The notes below the pieces were generated by a model. It ran no database searches and was not told where the DNA came from. It was given only the letters and a program-made list of their open reading frames with translations. DNA of 64,000 bases from Pedobacter cryoconitis (GTDB lineage Bacteria > Bacteroidota > Bacteroidia > Sphingobacteriales > Sphingobacteriaceae). Where the stretch lies: contig NZ_JACHCE010000001.1 of NCBI RefSeq assembly GCF_014200605.1, positions 682,001 through 746,000 on the forward strand. Direction: 5' to 3'. Positions 37,403 to 46,750 of the stretch are shown here, piece after piece (within the stretch, counting starts at the first letter, position 1; every line of letters starts with the position of its first letter). The position numbers were made by a program, and so were the translations under genes.

Positions 37403-38314
37403 ATGAAACTCTTTAAACAGGCACTATTAACCATTGCGCTCGTCATGGTTTTCAGCTTAAGCCAGGCACAGCAATCTGCCTCTTTTACGCAATATCACGA
37501 TAACCAGATCCCTTTCAACTCTGCCTATTCCTTGCTGGACAAAGCAGGGTCAGTCAATCTGAATAGCAGAAGACAATGGGCAGGGATAGAAGGTGCGCCA
37601 TATACCTTTCAGTTGAATGGAAGTTTGCCTATCGAAAAAATAAATGGGGCAGCGGGCCTGTCACTGACCTACGATAAATTTAACATCGAAAAACTGACTG
37701 AGGTTTCTGCTTTTTTTTCTAAGGCGGTTCAGCTTTCAGATCAGGACTTCTTTGCTGCATCTTTGAATGCAGGTTTCAGAAATTACATTGCAGGTTATTC
37801 GGAAGTTGATCCGAATGACGTTAGTTTCCGCAATGATATCAGAGAAACCGTTGGGACAGTAGGTTTAGGGATTATGTTATACAGTCCTGAAAAGTATTAT
37901 ATCGGCGCTTCATTGCCAAGATTAAGCTTTCGCAGTTTAGGCACGGCATCGGCCGATGAAAAAAGGAATTATAGTAATACTTATTACTTTAGCGGAGCAT
38001 ATCTTTTTACGCTAAACGAAGATGTGAAGCTAAAACCTGCCACTATGGTTGCCTATAGCAGAACTTACGATACCCAGGCAGATATCTCAGCAACCGTTTA
38101 TTTAAAAGACAAATTTGGATTTGGTGTCAACTACAGAACCACAAGCGAGGTTGCTGGTATTATCTCAGTAATGTTTAATCATAGTCTGAAATTGGGATAT
38201 AGCTATCAAACAGGTTTTGGTCAGGCCAATATTGGTAAAATCAGCAAAGGGTCTCATGAAATCTCTGTAGGAATCCGTTTTGGTAAAAAGCCATTACAGC
38301 CTAAACTCTTATAA
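37403..38314 (+). CDS. PorP/SprF family type IX secretion outer membrane protein
   Basis: A 303-residue outer-membrane beta-barrel of the PorP/SprF family, with a leader ending SQAQ, the family start SFTQYHDNQIPFNSAY, and a C-terminal barrel with SKGSHEISVGIRF. Proteins of this family pair one-to-one with T9SS type-B cargo and attach it to the cell surface. The upstream MBG-repeat giant is the obvious partner. The core T9SS genes must lie elsewhere in the genome. Confidence 0.9.
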   Translation: MKLFKQALLTIALVMVFSLSQAQQSASFTQYHDNQIPFNSAYSLLDKAGSVNLNSRRQWAGIEGAPYTFQLNGSLPIEKINGAAGLSLTYDKFNIEKLTEVSAFFSKAVQLSDQDFFAASLNAGFRNYIAGYSEVDPNDVSFRNDIRETVGTVGLGIMLYSPEKYYIGASLPRLSFRSLGTASADEKRNYSNTYYFSGAYLFTLNEDVKLKPATMVAYSRTYDTQADISATVYLKDKFGFGVNYRTTSEVAGIISVMFNHSLKLGYSYQTGFGQANIGKISKGSHEISVGIRFGKKPLQPKLL

Positions 38315-38342
38315 AACTATTCTGAATAGGTAAAGTATTAAT

Positions 38343-38374
38343 GCATAGTCTGTTAAAATCAGGCTATGCTTTTC
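38343..38374 (+). terminator. Terminator after the PorP/SprF gene
   Basis: GCATAGTCTG (38343-38352) pairs with CAGGCTATGC (38360-38369) with one mismatch, followed by TTTTCTT. The rest of the 296-bp gap to the ROK gene is AT-rich with no gene seen. Confidence 0.6.
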
Positions 38375-38610
38375 TTATAAATTCAGGTAACATTTTTGTT
38401 TAAACTCAGCACAGGCATCTTTCTAAAATTAATTCTCTGTTAATTTTGCTAAAACGTTTTTTAGCATTGGAATCATATATTATGATTATTTCTTTAAACT
38501 GAATCTTATCTATTTTAAATAATAAAGCTTGGTTTATTTAAAATTTATTTTAATTACTTGTAAAACTTATTAAAATGTTTTAGTAAGTTTATGAAGTAAT
38601 CAAATATATA

Positions 38611-39852
38611 ATGGAAGTAACGGAGAAGCTAGTCAAAAGTACTGAGTTGAAAAGTGAGATTTTGAAGCAATTGTATCTTGAAAAATCACTTTCATGTGCT
38701 GAAATGAGTGTCTTATTCAATAAGAGCATACCTATTATAACTAAAACAATAAACGAATTAATTAAAGAAGGATTTGTTATCGAAGTAGGTTATGCACCGT
38801 CAAGCGGAGGCCGCAGACCCTTAATGTATGCTGTAAAACCAGATGCAATGTATATTATGGCTATTGCAATGGATCAGCTTTCCAGCCGGATTGCCCTTGT
38901 CGACCTGAATAATAAGGCAGTAGCAGAAATAGAAACAGTAGAAATAATACTGAATAATAATACGGGTGCGCTTTCCGAACTGATCGATTATATAGAGAAC
39001 TATATTGTCAGATCGGGCATCAGTAAAGAGAGTATATTAGGAATAGGTATAGGAATGCCCGGTTTTGTAAGTGTAAAAGACGGCCGGAATTACTCTTATC
39101 TGGATGCAAACGGAGAAAAATTAACTGATTATATCTCCAGGGAAACTGGTTTACCTACTTATATTGATAACGACTCTAGTGTGATCGCACTTGCTGAACA
39201 AAGATTCGGAGTAGCTAAATCTCTTAAAGAAGTCATGGTGATTAACCTGGGCTGGGGAATTGGTCTTGGAATGATCGTAAACGGCGATATCTTCAGAGGC
39301 TACAGTGGCTTTGCCGGTGAATTCAGTCATATCCCTTTATTTGAAGATGGTGAATTATGTATCTGCGGTAAGCAAGGCTGTCTGGAAGCCGAAGCTTCTA
39401 TGCTGGTTGTAGTTAAAAAGGCTATAGAAGGTATTAAACAGGGCAGATTATCCACCTTACATTCTTATATAGGCTCTCCGCTGAAAATAATGAGTGATGC
39501 CATTTTTGAGGCTGCTAATCATGGTGATCAGTTTGTGATTGAACTGCTATCAGACGCAGGCTATAAAATCGGTAAAGCACTCTCTATTCTTATTCATATT
39601 ATGAATCCGCAAACCATTGTATTAAGCGGAAGGGGGGCAAAAGCCAGTAAAATAATGATGGCCCCCATGCAGCAGGCCTTAAACAAATACTGTATCCCAC
39701 GATTAGCTGCCAATACAGAATTACTGATTTCAAAACTTGGTTTTGACGGTGAAATCATTGGTGCAGCTGCGCTGGTCATGGAAAACTTTGACAATGAACA
39801 ATTAGCTATAAACACTAAACGAATAGATATGGGAAGACTCCAGAAAAACTAA
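38611..39852 (+). CDS. ROK family transcriptional regulator
   Basis: A 413-residue protein with an N-terminal winged helix (residues ~12-60) and a sugar-kinase-fold ROK domain. It shows GIGMPGFVS, YIDNDSSVIALAEQ, LGWGIGLGMIVNG, AGEFSHI, and the CICGKQGC zinc motif with the neighbouring His. The helix-turn-helix makes it a NagC/XylR-type regulator rather than a plain glucokinase. It is followed after 39 bp by susC- and susD-type genes, so it probably controls this uptake locus in response to a sugar. No glycoside hydrolase gene accompanies it in the window. Confidence 0.88.
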   Translation: MEVTEKLVKSTELKSEILKQLYLEKSLSCAEMSVLFNKSIPIITKTINELIKEGFVIEVGYAPSSGGRRPLMYAVKPDAMYIMAIAMDQLSSRIALVDLNNKAVAEIETVEIILNNNTGALSELIDYIENYIVRSGISKESILGIGIGMPGFVSVKDGRNYSYLDANGEKLTDYISRETGLPTYIDNDSSVIALAEQRFGVAKSLKEVMVINLGWGIGLGMIVNGDIFRGYSGFAGEFSHIPLFEDGELCICGKQGCLEAEASMLVVVKKAIEGIKQGRLSTLHSYIGSPLKIMSDAIFEAANHGDQFVIELLSDAGYKIGKALSILIHIMNPQTIVLSGRGAKASKIMMAPMQQALNKYCIPRLAANTELLISKLGFDGEIIGAAALVMENFDNEQLAINTKRIDMGRLQKN

Positions 39853-39891
39853 TTAAACAAACAATATTCAACTAAACTTAAAAAACCAAAC

Positions 39892-42800
39892 ATGAAAAAA
39901 TTATTACTATTCACATTATTAATGCCTGGCCTGGCGATGGGAGCAAATCTCACCAACGCAGGTAATTCGGTATTAATTAGCTGGCCAGTGCATCAGGCCG
40001 GTTCTTTAGGTGCGTTAAAAACAAAAGCAACCATCAAAGGAACAGTAAAAGATGCAAGCGGATTACCTTTAGTTGGTGTCAGCGTACAGGTTAAAGGGAC
40101 TAAACTCAGTACTCAAACAGATTCAAATGGTAACTTTGCTATCACGGCAAATACTGGCGATGTATTGGTGTTCTCTTATATCGGTTATGTACGTCAGGAG
40201 GCAAATGTAACTTCTGGCATAGTGAATATCACACTTCAGGAAGATTCAAAACAACTTGGAGAGGTTGTTGTGACTGCCTTAGGTATTAAAAAATCAGAAA
40301 AAACAATTACTTATGCTACACAGCAGGTAAGCGGATCGGAGCTGACCAGGGTAAAAAGTGATAACTTAATGAATTCCCTGAATGGTAAAGTATCGGGTGT
40401 AACCATTTCCCCAAGTGCTTCGGGAGTTGGGGGTTCTGCTAAAGTTATTTTAAGGGGTAACAAATCGGCAGGTGGAAATAACCAGCCATTATATGTAATT
40501 GACGGGGTTCCTATTTCTAACGGTTCAAATGCTAACGGACAACCTAATAATACCTTCGGAAGTAATGTTGGACAAGGCGGGGGTGGAACTACAGCACTAA
40601 GTGCAAGTCAGGACGGGGGTGATGGTATCTCTAACCTGAACCCTGAAGACATTGAGAGTCTTACAGTCTTAAAAGGGGCATCGGCTTCTGCTTTATATGG
40701 TAGCCAGGCACAAAATGGGGTAATTTTAATTACGACTAAAAAAGGAAAAGCGGGAAAAGCTGTAATCAGTTTCTCATCTTCTCTGACCCTGGATAAAATT
40801 GCTTATAAACCTAAATTTCAAAATAGCTATGGTCAGACCACTGGCGGAGCAGATAGCTGGGGAGATAAAATACCATCAGCACAGGATAATGTAAGTTCTT
40901 TCTTTCAGACAGGAACAAACCTGACAAACTCTCTGAGTCTTTCTGGTGGAAATGACATTGCGCAATCTTACTTCTCTTATGCGAATACTGCTGCAAGGGG
41001 TATAGAGCCAACTAATAAATTGTCCCGTCATAATATTAACTTCCGTGAGACGGCCCGTTTTCTGGATAATAAATTAACTGTAGACGGAAATGTTAATTAT
41101 ATAGCTCAGCAAATTAATAACAGTCCTGGTCTGGGTTTTTACCTGAATCCTTTAACAGGTCTGTATTTATTCCCAAGAGGAAGAGATTTATCTCAGTATA
41201 AAAATCAATTTGAATTACCCGGAACTATTGAGGGGGTTTCTGTTCCAAAACAAAACTGGCCTTTCAATGAAGATGTACAGCAGAATCCATGGTGGATTCT
41301 TAACCGGAACCTGAACGAGTCGAAACGTAACCGTATTTTATTAAACGCTAGTGTTAAATATGACTTTACAAGCTGGTTAAGTATCCAGGCCCGTGGAAAT
41401 ATTGATCGTTTCACAGATGTGTATGAGCAGAAATTATATGCAAGTACAAATGCTGTACTGGCTAAAGAGAACGGACAATTGCTGATGAGTAACCAAACCA
41501 CACAGCAGAAATATGCCGATTTATTACTTACCTTTTCGGTGCCAACCAAATCTGACTTTAAAATCGATGGTGTATTAGGAACGAGTGTAACTGATAATAA
41601 TACTTTCGGTAATATTATCGGTCCTAATGCCGACAATAGCTATACTGGAAAAGGTTTAACTGTACCTAATGTATTTCTTCCTGAAAATATAGTGACAGCA
41701 GTAGGCGGGCCTCCAATAACCACTTTGCCAAATAACCATAATCAGATACAATCGATATTTGCAAACGCGAATATTGGCTATAAAAACTTCGCTTTTTTAA
41801 CTCTCACAGCAAGAAATGACTGGTCATCGAATCTTTCATTTACCCCGAATAACTCTTATTTCTATCCTTCGGCAGGTTTATCATTTATCCTGAACCAGAT
41901 ATTTACTTTACCTGAAGCTATTTCATATGCCAAAATAAGAGGTACTTATGCGCAGGTAGGTAACACAGTGCCAAATTATGTAACCAATCCTTTAACCCAC
42001 TTTAATGCTGGCGGTGGTGTACGCTTAAATGCTGTTGCACCTTTCCCGGAGTTGAAGCCTGAAAAAACAAACTCTTTTGAGCTTGGAACTGACCTGCGTT
42101 TCCTGAAAGACAGATTAAACGTAAGTTTTACTTATTATAAATCTAATACCAAAAACCAGTATTTTCAGATTATTCCTTCTTTTACAACTACTTTTTCTCA
42201 AGGATATGTTAATGCCGGAAATGTTCAGAACTCAGGTATTGAGTTTATGCTGGGTTACGATATCATCAAAAACACTAACCTGACCTGGAACTCTTCATTC
42301 AACGGATCAGCCAATAAGAATAAAGTAATTGATGTAGATTCAAAAGATGGTATTAATGCATTTATATTAACGCCTAACCGTAACAACACTTATCAGTCAG
42401 AATTAAGAACCGGTGGTTCATTCGGGGATATTTTTGGAGTTACTTTCAAACGTGATGATCAGGGACGTATTTTAATCGGTGCTGATGGTAAGCCATTAGT
42501 TAATGATGGTTATAATTACATCGGAAACCCAAATCCTAAATTCCAGATCGGATGGAGCAATAGTTTTGATTACAAAAGATTCAGACTAAGCTTCCTGGTA
42601 GACGGAAAATTTGGCGGACAGGTATTATCTCTAACAGAAGCAGTATTGGATAAATATGGTGTTTCTGAAGCATCAGGCAACGCCAGAAATCAAGGTGGTG
42701 TAAATATCAATGGAGTAGATGCAGTTACTGGTAAAGCAATTACAAGTGCTGATCCAAGAACATGGTACACTTCTGTAGGTGGCCGTGATGGTATTACTGA

Positions 42801-43050
42801 AAACTATATTTACAGTGCAACTGTAGTTCGTTTGCGTGAAGCATCTTTAGGTTATACTGTTCCATTTACAAAGGGAGCGATTAAAAGCCTGAGGTTCTCT
42901 GTTGTTGGAAGAAATCTGTTTTACTTCTATAAAAAAGCACCTTTCGATCCTGAGATTACCATGTCTACAGGTAATGGATTATCAGGTGTAGATGTATTCA
43001 GTCAGCCAGCTACGCGTGGTTTCGGTTTCAACCTGAATCTTACTTTGTAA
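39892..43050 (+). CDS. SusC/RagA family TonB-linked outer membrane protein
   Basis: A 1052-residue outer-membrane transporter. It has a leader ending AMGA, a carboxypeptidase regulatory-like domain (~46-125), a SusC-type plug (LGEVVVTALGIKKSEKT, and PLYVIDGVPI at ~200), and a barrel ending LNLTL. It works as the barrel of a SusC-SusD pedal-bin transporter importing a glycan or peptide, energised by TonB. The start follows the ROK gene by 39 bp, and the SusD-like gene follows directly. Confidence 0.94.
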   Translation: MKKLLLFTLLMPGLAMGANLTNAGNSVLISWPVHQAGSLGALKTKATIKGTVKDASGLPLVGVSVQVKGTKLSTQTDSNGNFAITANTGDVLVFSYIGYVRQEANVTSGIVNITLQEDSKQLGEVVVTALGIKKSEKTITYATQQVSGSELTRVKSDNLMNSLNGKVSGVTISPSASGVGGSAKVILRGNKSAGGNNQPLYVIDGVPISNGSNANGQPNNTFGSNVGQGGGGTTALSASQDGGDGISNLNPEDIESLTVLKGASASALYGSQAQNGVILITTKKGKAGKAVISFSSSLTLDKIAYKPKFQNSYGQTTGGADSWGDKIPSAQDNVSSFFQTGTNLTNSLSLSGGNDIAQSYFSYANTAARGIEPTNKLSRHNINFRETARFLDNKLTVDGNVNYIAQQINNSPGLGFYLNPLTGLYLFPRGRDLSQYKNQFELPGTIEGVSVPKQNWPFNEDVQQNPWWILNRNLNESKRNRILLNASVKYDFTSWLSIQARGNIDRFTDVYEQKLYASTNAVLAKENGQLLMSNQTTQQKYADLLLTFSVPTKSDFKIDGVLGTSVTDNNTFGNIIGPNADNSYTGKGLTVPNVFLPENIVTAVGGPPITTLPNNHNQIQSIFANANIGYKNFAFLTLTARNDWSSNLSFTPNNSYFYPSAGLSFILNQIFTLPEAISYAKIRGTYAQVGNTVPNYVTNPLTHFNAGGGVRLNAVAPFPELKPEKTNSFELGTDLRFLKDRLNVSFTYYKSNTKNQYFQIIPSFTTTFSQGYVNAGNVQNSGIEFMLGYDIIKNTNLTWNSSFNGSANKNKVIDVDSKDGINAFILTPNRNNTYQSELRTGGSFGDIFGVTFKRDDQGRILIGADGKPLVNDGYNYIGNPNPKFQIGWSNSFDYKRFRLSFLVDGKFGGQVLSLTEAVLDKYGVSEASGNARNQGGVNINGVDAVTGKAITSADPRTWYTSVGGRDGITENYIYSATVVRLREASLGYTVPFTKGAIKSLRFSVVGRNLFYFYKKAPFDPEITMSTGNGLSGVDVFSQPATRGFGFNLNLTL

Positions 43051-43075
43051 AATGTTCACCATTAAAATTAAAAAG

Positions 43076-44677
43076 ATGAAAACTCAATATATGATACGCA
43101 ATGGTTATAAGTATGCACTGTCTGCTTGTCTTGCATTAGCAGTACTTACATTTACCAGCTGCAAGAAGAATTTTGAAGATTATAATACTGATAATACGGG
43201 TATAGGCAAAGGAAACTTCCAGGTTGGATTGATCTATCCGGGTATTCAGGCTGCTATTTTTGGCGGAGAAGCTGACTACCAGCTGAACCAAAATTTAAAT
43301 GCAGACTGTTATTCAGGTTATATGATGTCGCCAAACCCTTTCAGGGGAAATATCAATAACCTAAACTACAGTTTGGTAGACGGATGGAACCAGAATATTT
43401 TTGTAACTTCTTATACCAACTCATTTTTTGCAATCAACGCGATTGCGAAATCAGGAACAAGGACTTCGCAGCCAGACTTCTGGGGTATTGCCTTGATCCT
43501 TAAAGTTGAAACGATGAACAGGCTGACCGATAAATTTGGCCCTGCAGCTTATAGTGGCGCAGGACAGACTTTAATGAATACACCTTATGATTCTCAGCAA
43601 AATATCTATAAACAGTTCTTCCTTGAACTGGATACTGCTGTAACTAACCTGAATACTTTTGTTAAAGCTAATCCTGGTAAAGTTCCGTTTCAGCAATATG
43701 ATCTAGTTTATGGTGGTGATTATACCAAATGGATTAAATTTGCTAATTCACTGCGTTTGCGTTTAGCTATGCATATTGTGAAAGCAGATGCTGCTACTGC
43801 GCAGACTCAGGCGCAAAAAGCATTAGATCCGGCTAATGGAGGCGTAATGACAACAAATGCTGACAATGCTGGTATCTCAGGAGGAGGAACGCACAACCCG
43901 CTTGAAGTCATTACAACAAGCTGGACTGATATTGCTTTGGGCGCACCAATAGAATCTTATCTTGTTGGTTATAACGACCCTCGTTTACCTGTCTATGCTT
44001 CTCCGGCTACAGACCCTCGTTTTGCTGGTCAGTACAAAGGTATCCGTATCGGATCATTGGTTACTGCTAAGCCTGGTTACAATGGTTATTCTGTATTAAA
44101 TAGCAATACTATTGTTAAAAATACCTCGCCTATGATGATGATGACTGCTGCTGAAGTCTGGTTTCTTAAAGCAGAAGCAGCATTACGCGGATGGACAGGT
44201 GCAGGAGATGCACAGACTAATTATACAACAGGAATTCAGACTTCCATGGCACAGTGGGGGCTTTCTGGCGGTAATTATATCAATGACAATACAAGTGTTC
44301 CTATCGCTTATGTTGATCCTGGAAATGCAGCGAACAATTCACCTGCTGTTTCAACAATCACCATACAATGGGATAATGGAGCTGCAAATGAGCAGAAACT
44401 GGAACGCATCATTACTCAAAAATGGATTGCGATGTTCCCTGAAGGTCAGGAAGCCTGGACAGAATATCGTCGTACAGGATATCCTAAACTTTTTCCTGTA
44501 GTCACTAACAATAGTAATGGAACTATTGATACTAAAATTCAGATCCGCAGATTAGCATTCCCTCAAAATGAATACTCAACCAATGGGGCTGAAATTGCAA
44601 AAGCTGTTCAATTATTGAATGGCCCTGACAATGGTGGTACCAGGTTATGGTGGGATGTAAACAAGCCTAACTTCTAA
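43076..44677 (+). CDS. SusD/RagB-family nutrient-binding outer membrane lipoprotein (SusD-like 2)
   Basis: The surface lipoprotein lid of the SusC-type transporter; 533 residues from the ATG at 43076. The leader ends TFTSCKKN (lipobox Cys). The SusD fold with tetratricopeptide-like helices is visible, including KFANSLRLRLAMHI and AEVWFLKAEAALRGW. It matches the SusD-like 2 branch more than classical SusD. An in-frame ATG eight codons upstream (43052) is possible. A strong terminator follows the gene. Confidence 0.92.
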   Translation: MKTQYMIRNGYKYALSACLALAVLTFTSCKKNFEDYNTDNTGIGKGNFQVGLIYPGIQAAIFGGEADYQLNQNLNADCYSGYMMSPNPFRGNINNLNYSLVDGWNQNIFVTSYTNSFFAINAIAKSGTRTSQPDFWGIALILKVETMNRLTDKFGPAAYSGAGQTLMNTPYDSQQNIYKQFFLELDTAVTNLNTFVKANPGKVPFQQYDLVYGGDYTKWIKFANSLRLRLAMHIVKADAATAQTQAQKALDPANGGVMTTNADNAGISGGGTHNPLEVITTSWTDIALGAPIESYLVGYNDPRLPVYASPATDPRFAGQYKGIRIGSLVTAKPGYNGYSVLNSNTIVKNTSPMMMMTAAEVWFLKAEAALRGWTGAGDAQTNYTTGIQTSMAQWGLSGGNYINDNTSVPIAYVDPGNAANNSPAVSTITIQWDNGAANEQKLERIITQKWIAMFPEGQEAWTEYRRTGYPKLFPVVTNNSNGTIDTKIQIRRLAFPQNEYSTNGAEIAKAVQLLNGPDNGGTRLWWDVNKPNF

Positions 44678-44696
44678 GTCTAATAATACCTCTCGG

Positions 44697-44731
44697 ATTC
44701 GTCTTAAGCGCAAGCTTAAGGCGAATTTTTT
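44697..44731 (+). terminator. Terminator of the ROK/SusCD locus
   Basis: ATTCG-t-CTTAAGC pairs with GCTTAAG-g-CGAAT around a GCAA tetraloop (44697-44726), with a T-run to 44731. It starts 20 bp after the SusD-like stop. Confidence 0.85.
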
Positions 44732-44892
44732 ATTAGAGCATGTTTTTTTTTAAAATAATCCGGATGTAGTATTTTTATTATTATTTGGTTTTTATGTGTT
44801 TTTCATATCAAAACCTAATAATATTGTTTTATAGTGTGCTGTCTTTTTGAATATTTGTAAGTGGTTGATAATAAAAGAAGTATATCGAAATA

Positions 44893-44900
44893 TAATTTTG
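44893..44900 (+). promoter_or_regulatory. Candidate -7 promoter element before a small gene
   Basis: TAATTTTG fits TAnnTTTG and lies 59 bp before the ATG at 44960, a distance that leaves a normal leader. A TTG at 44865 is 25 bp upstream, wider than the usual spacing. The stretch 44732-44892 is otherwise very AT-rich and shows nothing else. Confidence 0.35.
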
Positions 44901-44959
44901 TTATATTAGCCACGTAAAACAATAATTTCGAGTCATTTAAATGATATTATTCAATAATC

Positions 44960-45103
44960 ATGGAAAACAAAACGGCAGAAAAAGCAGTGAGTAAACTGAC
45001 AAAAGATCCAGAGATAGTAAAAACTATTGTAGATATCCTTTCTAAAGATCTGGAGGCTATAAAAGAACTCCTGAACCGGAAAACCCTGACTGAAAAGGGA
45101 TAG
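44960..45103 (+). CDS. 47-residue small protein of unknown function
   Basis: A short open frame with good signs of being a gene. It follows a candidate -7 element, starts at an ATG and runs 47 codons to TAG at 45101. Codon use resembles its neighbours, with AAA and GAA for charged residues. The peptide is charged and helical (MENKTAEKAVSKLT, then DPEIVKTIVDILSKDLEAIKELL), suited to a small coiled-coil dimer. I do not recognise a family. A two-part inverted repeat after it may end both this gene and the convergent XRE gene. Confidence 0.5.
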   Translation: MENKTAEKAVSKLTKDPEIVKTIVDILSKDLEAIKELLNRKTLTEKG

Positions 45104-45122
45104 TCCAAAATTCTTATCAAAA

Positions 45123-45174
45123 GAACCGGACCTTAGATCCTGTCTGATTTTATAAAAAACAGGATCCCTGGTTC
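45123..45174. terminator. Two-stem inverted repeat between convergent genes
   Basis: GATCCTGT (45136-45143) pairs with ACAGGATC (45159-45166), flanked by GAACC (45123-45127) and GGTTC (45170-45174). The loop is AT-rich. It sits between the 47-residue gene and the convergent XRE regulator gene and could end transcripts from both sides. No long T-run is present. Confidence 0.45.
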
Positions 45175-45206
45175 TGTATCGTCATTGATTTAAACAGCTA
45201 GCCCGC

Positions 45207-45737
45207 TTAAATCAATTGATATTTATTCAATTTGCCACAAGCTGATTTGCTTGTGTTAATTTTACTGCTCCTGACCCCTCTGCTTAAGATATTGGTTATA
45301 CGTGCAGTGGAGATTTCCAGCTCATATTCCTGTTTGTATTTTTCGGCAATCTGTTTACTTGTCCTTGGTTCGTTTAGAAAACCTGACCTTAGTAATTGGT
45401 CCATATACTTTCCATAATCAGGCATTTTATCTCTTAAATAAGAAGGGTCTATGTTTTTTGAAGTGATGTACAGTCTGATGTTTTCTCTTAAAATATCTTT
45501 AGATGGAATTGGGAAATCAGGATCAGATAACTGATAATGTTTAACGCCGAAGGTATCGCTCAGGGTCCGCTGGGCTAATATCCCAATATTGATATCTCCC
45601 TTTTCAATGGAAGCAATATAAGATTGATAGAGTTGAGCAAAAGTAGCTAATGCTTCCTGGGAAATGTTTGCCTCTATCCTGAAAGTTCTCACACGGTTAC
45701 CGTATTCTTTTAATGTGTTTTTATCGTTTTCTGCCAC
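45207..45737 (-). CDS. XRE-family helix-turn-helix regulator
   Basis: A 176-residue DNA-binding protein. An N-terminal HTH_3 domain (~12-68; VRTFRIEANISQEALATFAQ, SYIASIEKG) is followed by a helical C-terminal region with a possible second helix-turn-helix (SKQIAEKYKQ, STARITNILS). The second part is odd for simple XRE repressors. No toxin, methylase or phage gene neighbours it, so the target is unknown. The start codon is preceded by a 381-bp AT-rich gap that contains the 45910 palindrome and no gene. Confidence 0.8.
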   Translation of the reverse strand: MAENDKNTLKEYGNRVRTFRIEANISQEALATFAQLYQSYIASIEKGDINIGILAQRTLSDTFGVKHYQLSDPDFPIPSKDILRENIRLYITSKNIDPSYLRDKMPDYGKYMDQLLRSGFLNEPRTSKQIAEKYKQEYELEISTARITNILSRGVRSSKINTSKSACGKLNKYQLI

Positions 45738-45909
45738 GGTTGCAAGGTGATGATTATTAATTACCTTAATTTATATATAATGTTATTTTTATGTAAAATA
45801 ATTATTTCAAGGAATTATTAATTATTTTCCTGGCAAATTAAAATATCTAAATGTAGAAAACAGTGAACGTACTGTTTGCTAATATTTTCTATAAATCTTT
45901 AAAATATTT

Positions 45910-45947
45910 AAAGCCAGATTAACATATATATATGTTATTCTGGCTTT
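45910..45947 (-). terminator. Long AT-rich palindrome in the gap before the Lrp gene's end
   Basis: AAAGCCAG-A (45910-45918) pairs with TCTGGCTTT (45939-45947) around a self-complementary AACATATATATATGTT core. It lies 172 bp past the Lrp/AsnC stop on the minus strand and could end that transcript. The gap 45738-46118 holds no gene that I can see. Confidence 0.45.
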
Positions 45948-46118
45948 AACATAGGAGATTAATCGGTTTTGTATAACTATCATAACAATGAGGAAGTTAA
46001 TTGTCCATTCCAACCAGCTTATTAAAGAACCACCAGATTAAAAATTTGAGGAAAGAAACGGGCAGGCCCAAACCAAACAGGTTAATACTCAAGGAGCCTG
46101 CTGGTTTCCATCCTGGTA

Positions 46119-46583
46119 TTAATCGAGTACGTAGGCGGTTTGGTGTTTGATTTCAGTCATTACAAATGAACTCTGTACATGTGCAATATTTTCAATAGTG
46201 GCTAGTTTATTGGAGAGAAAATTCTGATAACTATTCATATCCTTAACCACAACTTTTAATAAATAATCAAAATTACCTGCTACGTGAAAACATTCCATCA
46301 CTTCGGGAACTTTAATAATAGCTTTTTCAAATGCATTAATTAATGGTTTGGAATGTAACTGGAGAGAAACGTTAATAAAAGCAACAATCGTTTTTCCAAT
46401 TTTATCCCGGTCCAGCAGGGCGACATATTCTTTAATTACCCCCGACTGTTCAATCTTTTTGAGACGTTCGTAAGTTGGCGTAACAGTCAATCCTATTTTA
46501 CCTGCAATCTGTTTCGTGTTCAACCGGGCATCTGCTTGTAAAACTTTTAAAATCTTCTTGTCAATAGGGTCAAATGTGTCCAT
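46119..46583 (-). CDS. Lrp/AsnC family transcriptional regulator
   Basis: A 154-residue regulator with an N-terminal helix-turn-helix (~5-50; ILKVLQADARLNTKQIAGKIGL, VTPTYERLKKIEQSG) and a C-terminal RAM ligand domain with the GNFDYLLKVVVKDM motif. It is divergent from the histidine decarboxylase gene across 167 bp that should hold both promoters, so it likely controls that gene in response to an amino acid. Histidine is the natural guess, but this is inference. Confidence 0.9.
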   Translation of the reverse strand: MDTFDPIDKKILKVLQADARLNTKQIAGKIGLTVTPTYERLKKIEQSGVIKEYVALLDRDKIGKTIVAFINVSLQLHSKPLINAFEKAIIKVPEVMECFHVAGNFDYLLKVVVKDMNSYQNFLSNKLATIENIAHVQSSFVMTEIKHQTAYVLD

Positions 46584-46750
46584 CGTAGTTTTTTTTTACT
46601 GTATCAATTCGTTTCATACCTCTTAAAAGGTTTAAAAAACTTGTAAATATCCATATAATAGTGTTTGTTTTCTAATTCATACCAAATAATAGTTTTATAA
46701 AATCAGGATAGCTTATTTTACAAATCATTTAAACTGATTGTATTCGCAAA

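Noticed and set aside
41205..41636. A 143-residue minus-strand frame within the SusC gene
   Set aside because: It is antisense to a full-length SusC protein, with no motif or leader.
45207..45737. XRE regulator plus 47-residue gene as a toxin-antitoxin pair
   Set aside because: The genes are convergent rather than in an operon, and neither product resembles a known toxin or antitoxin.
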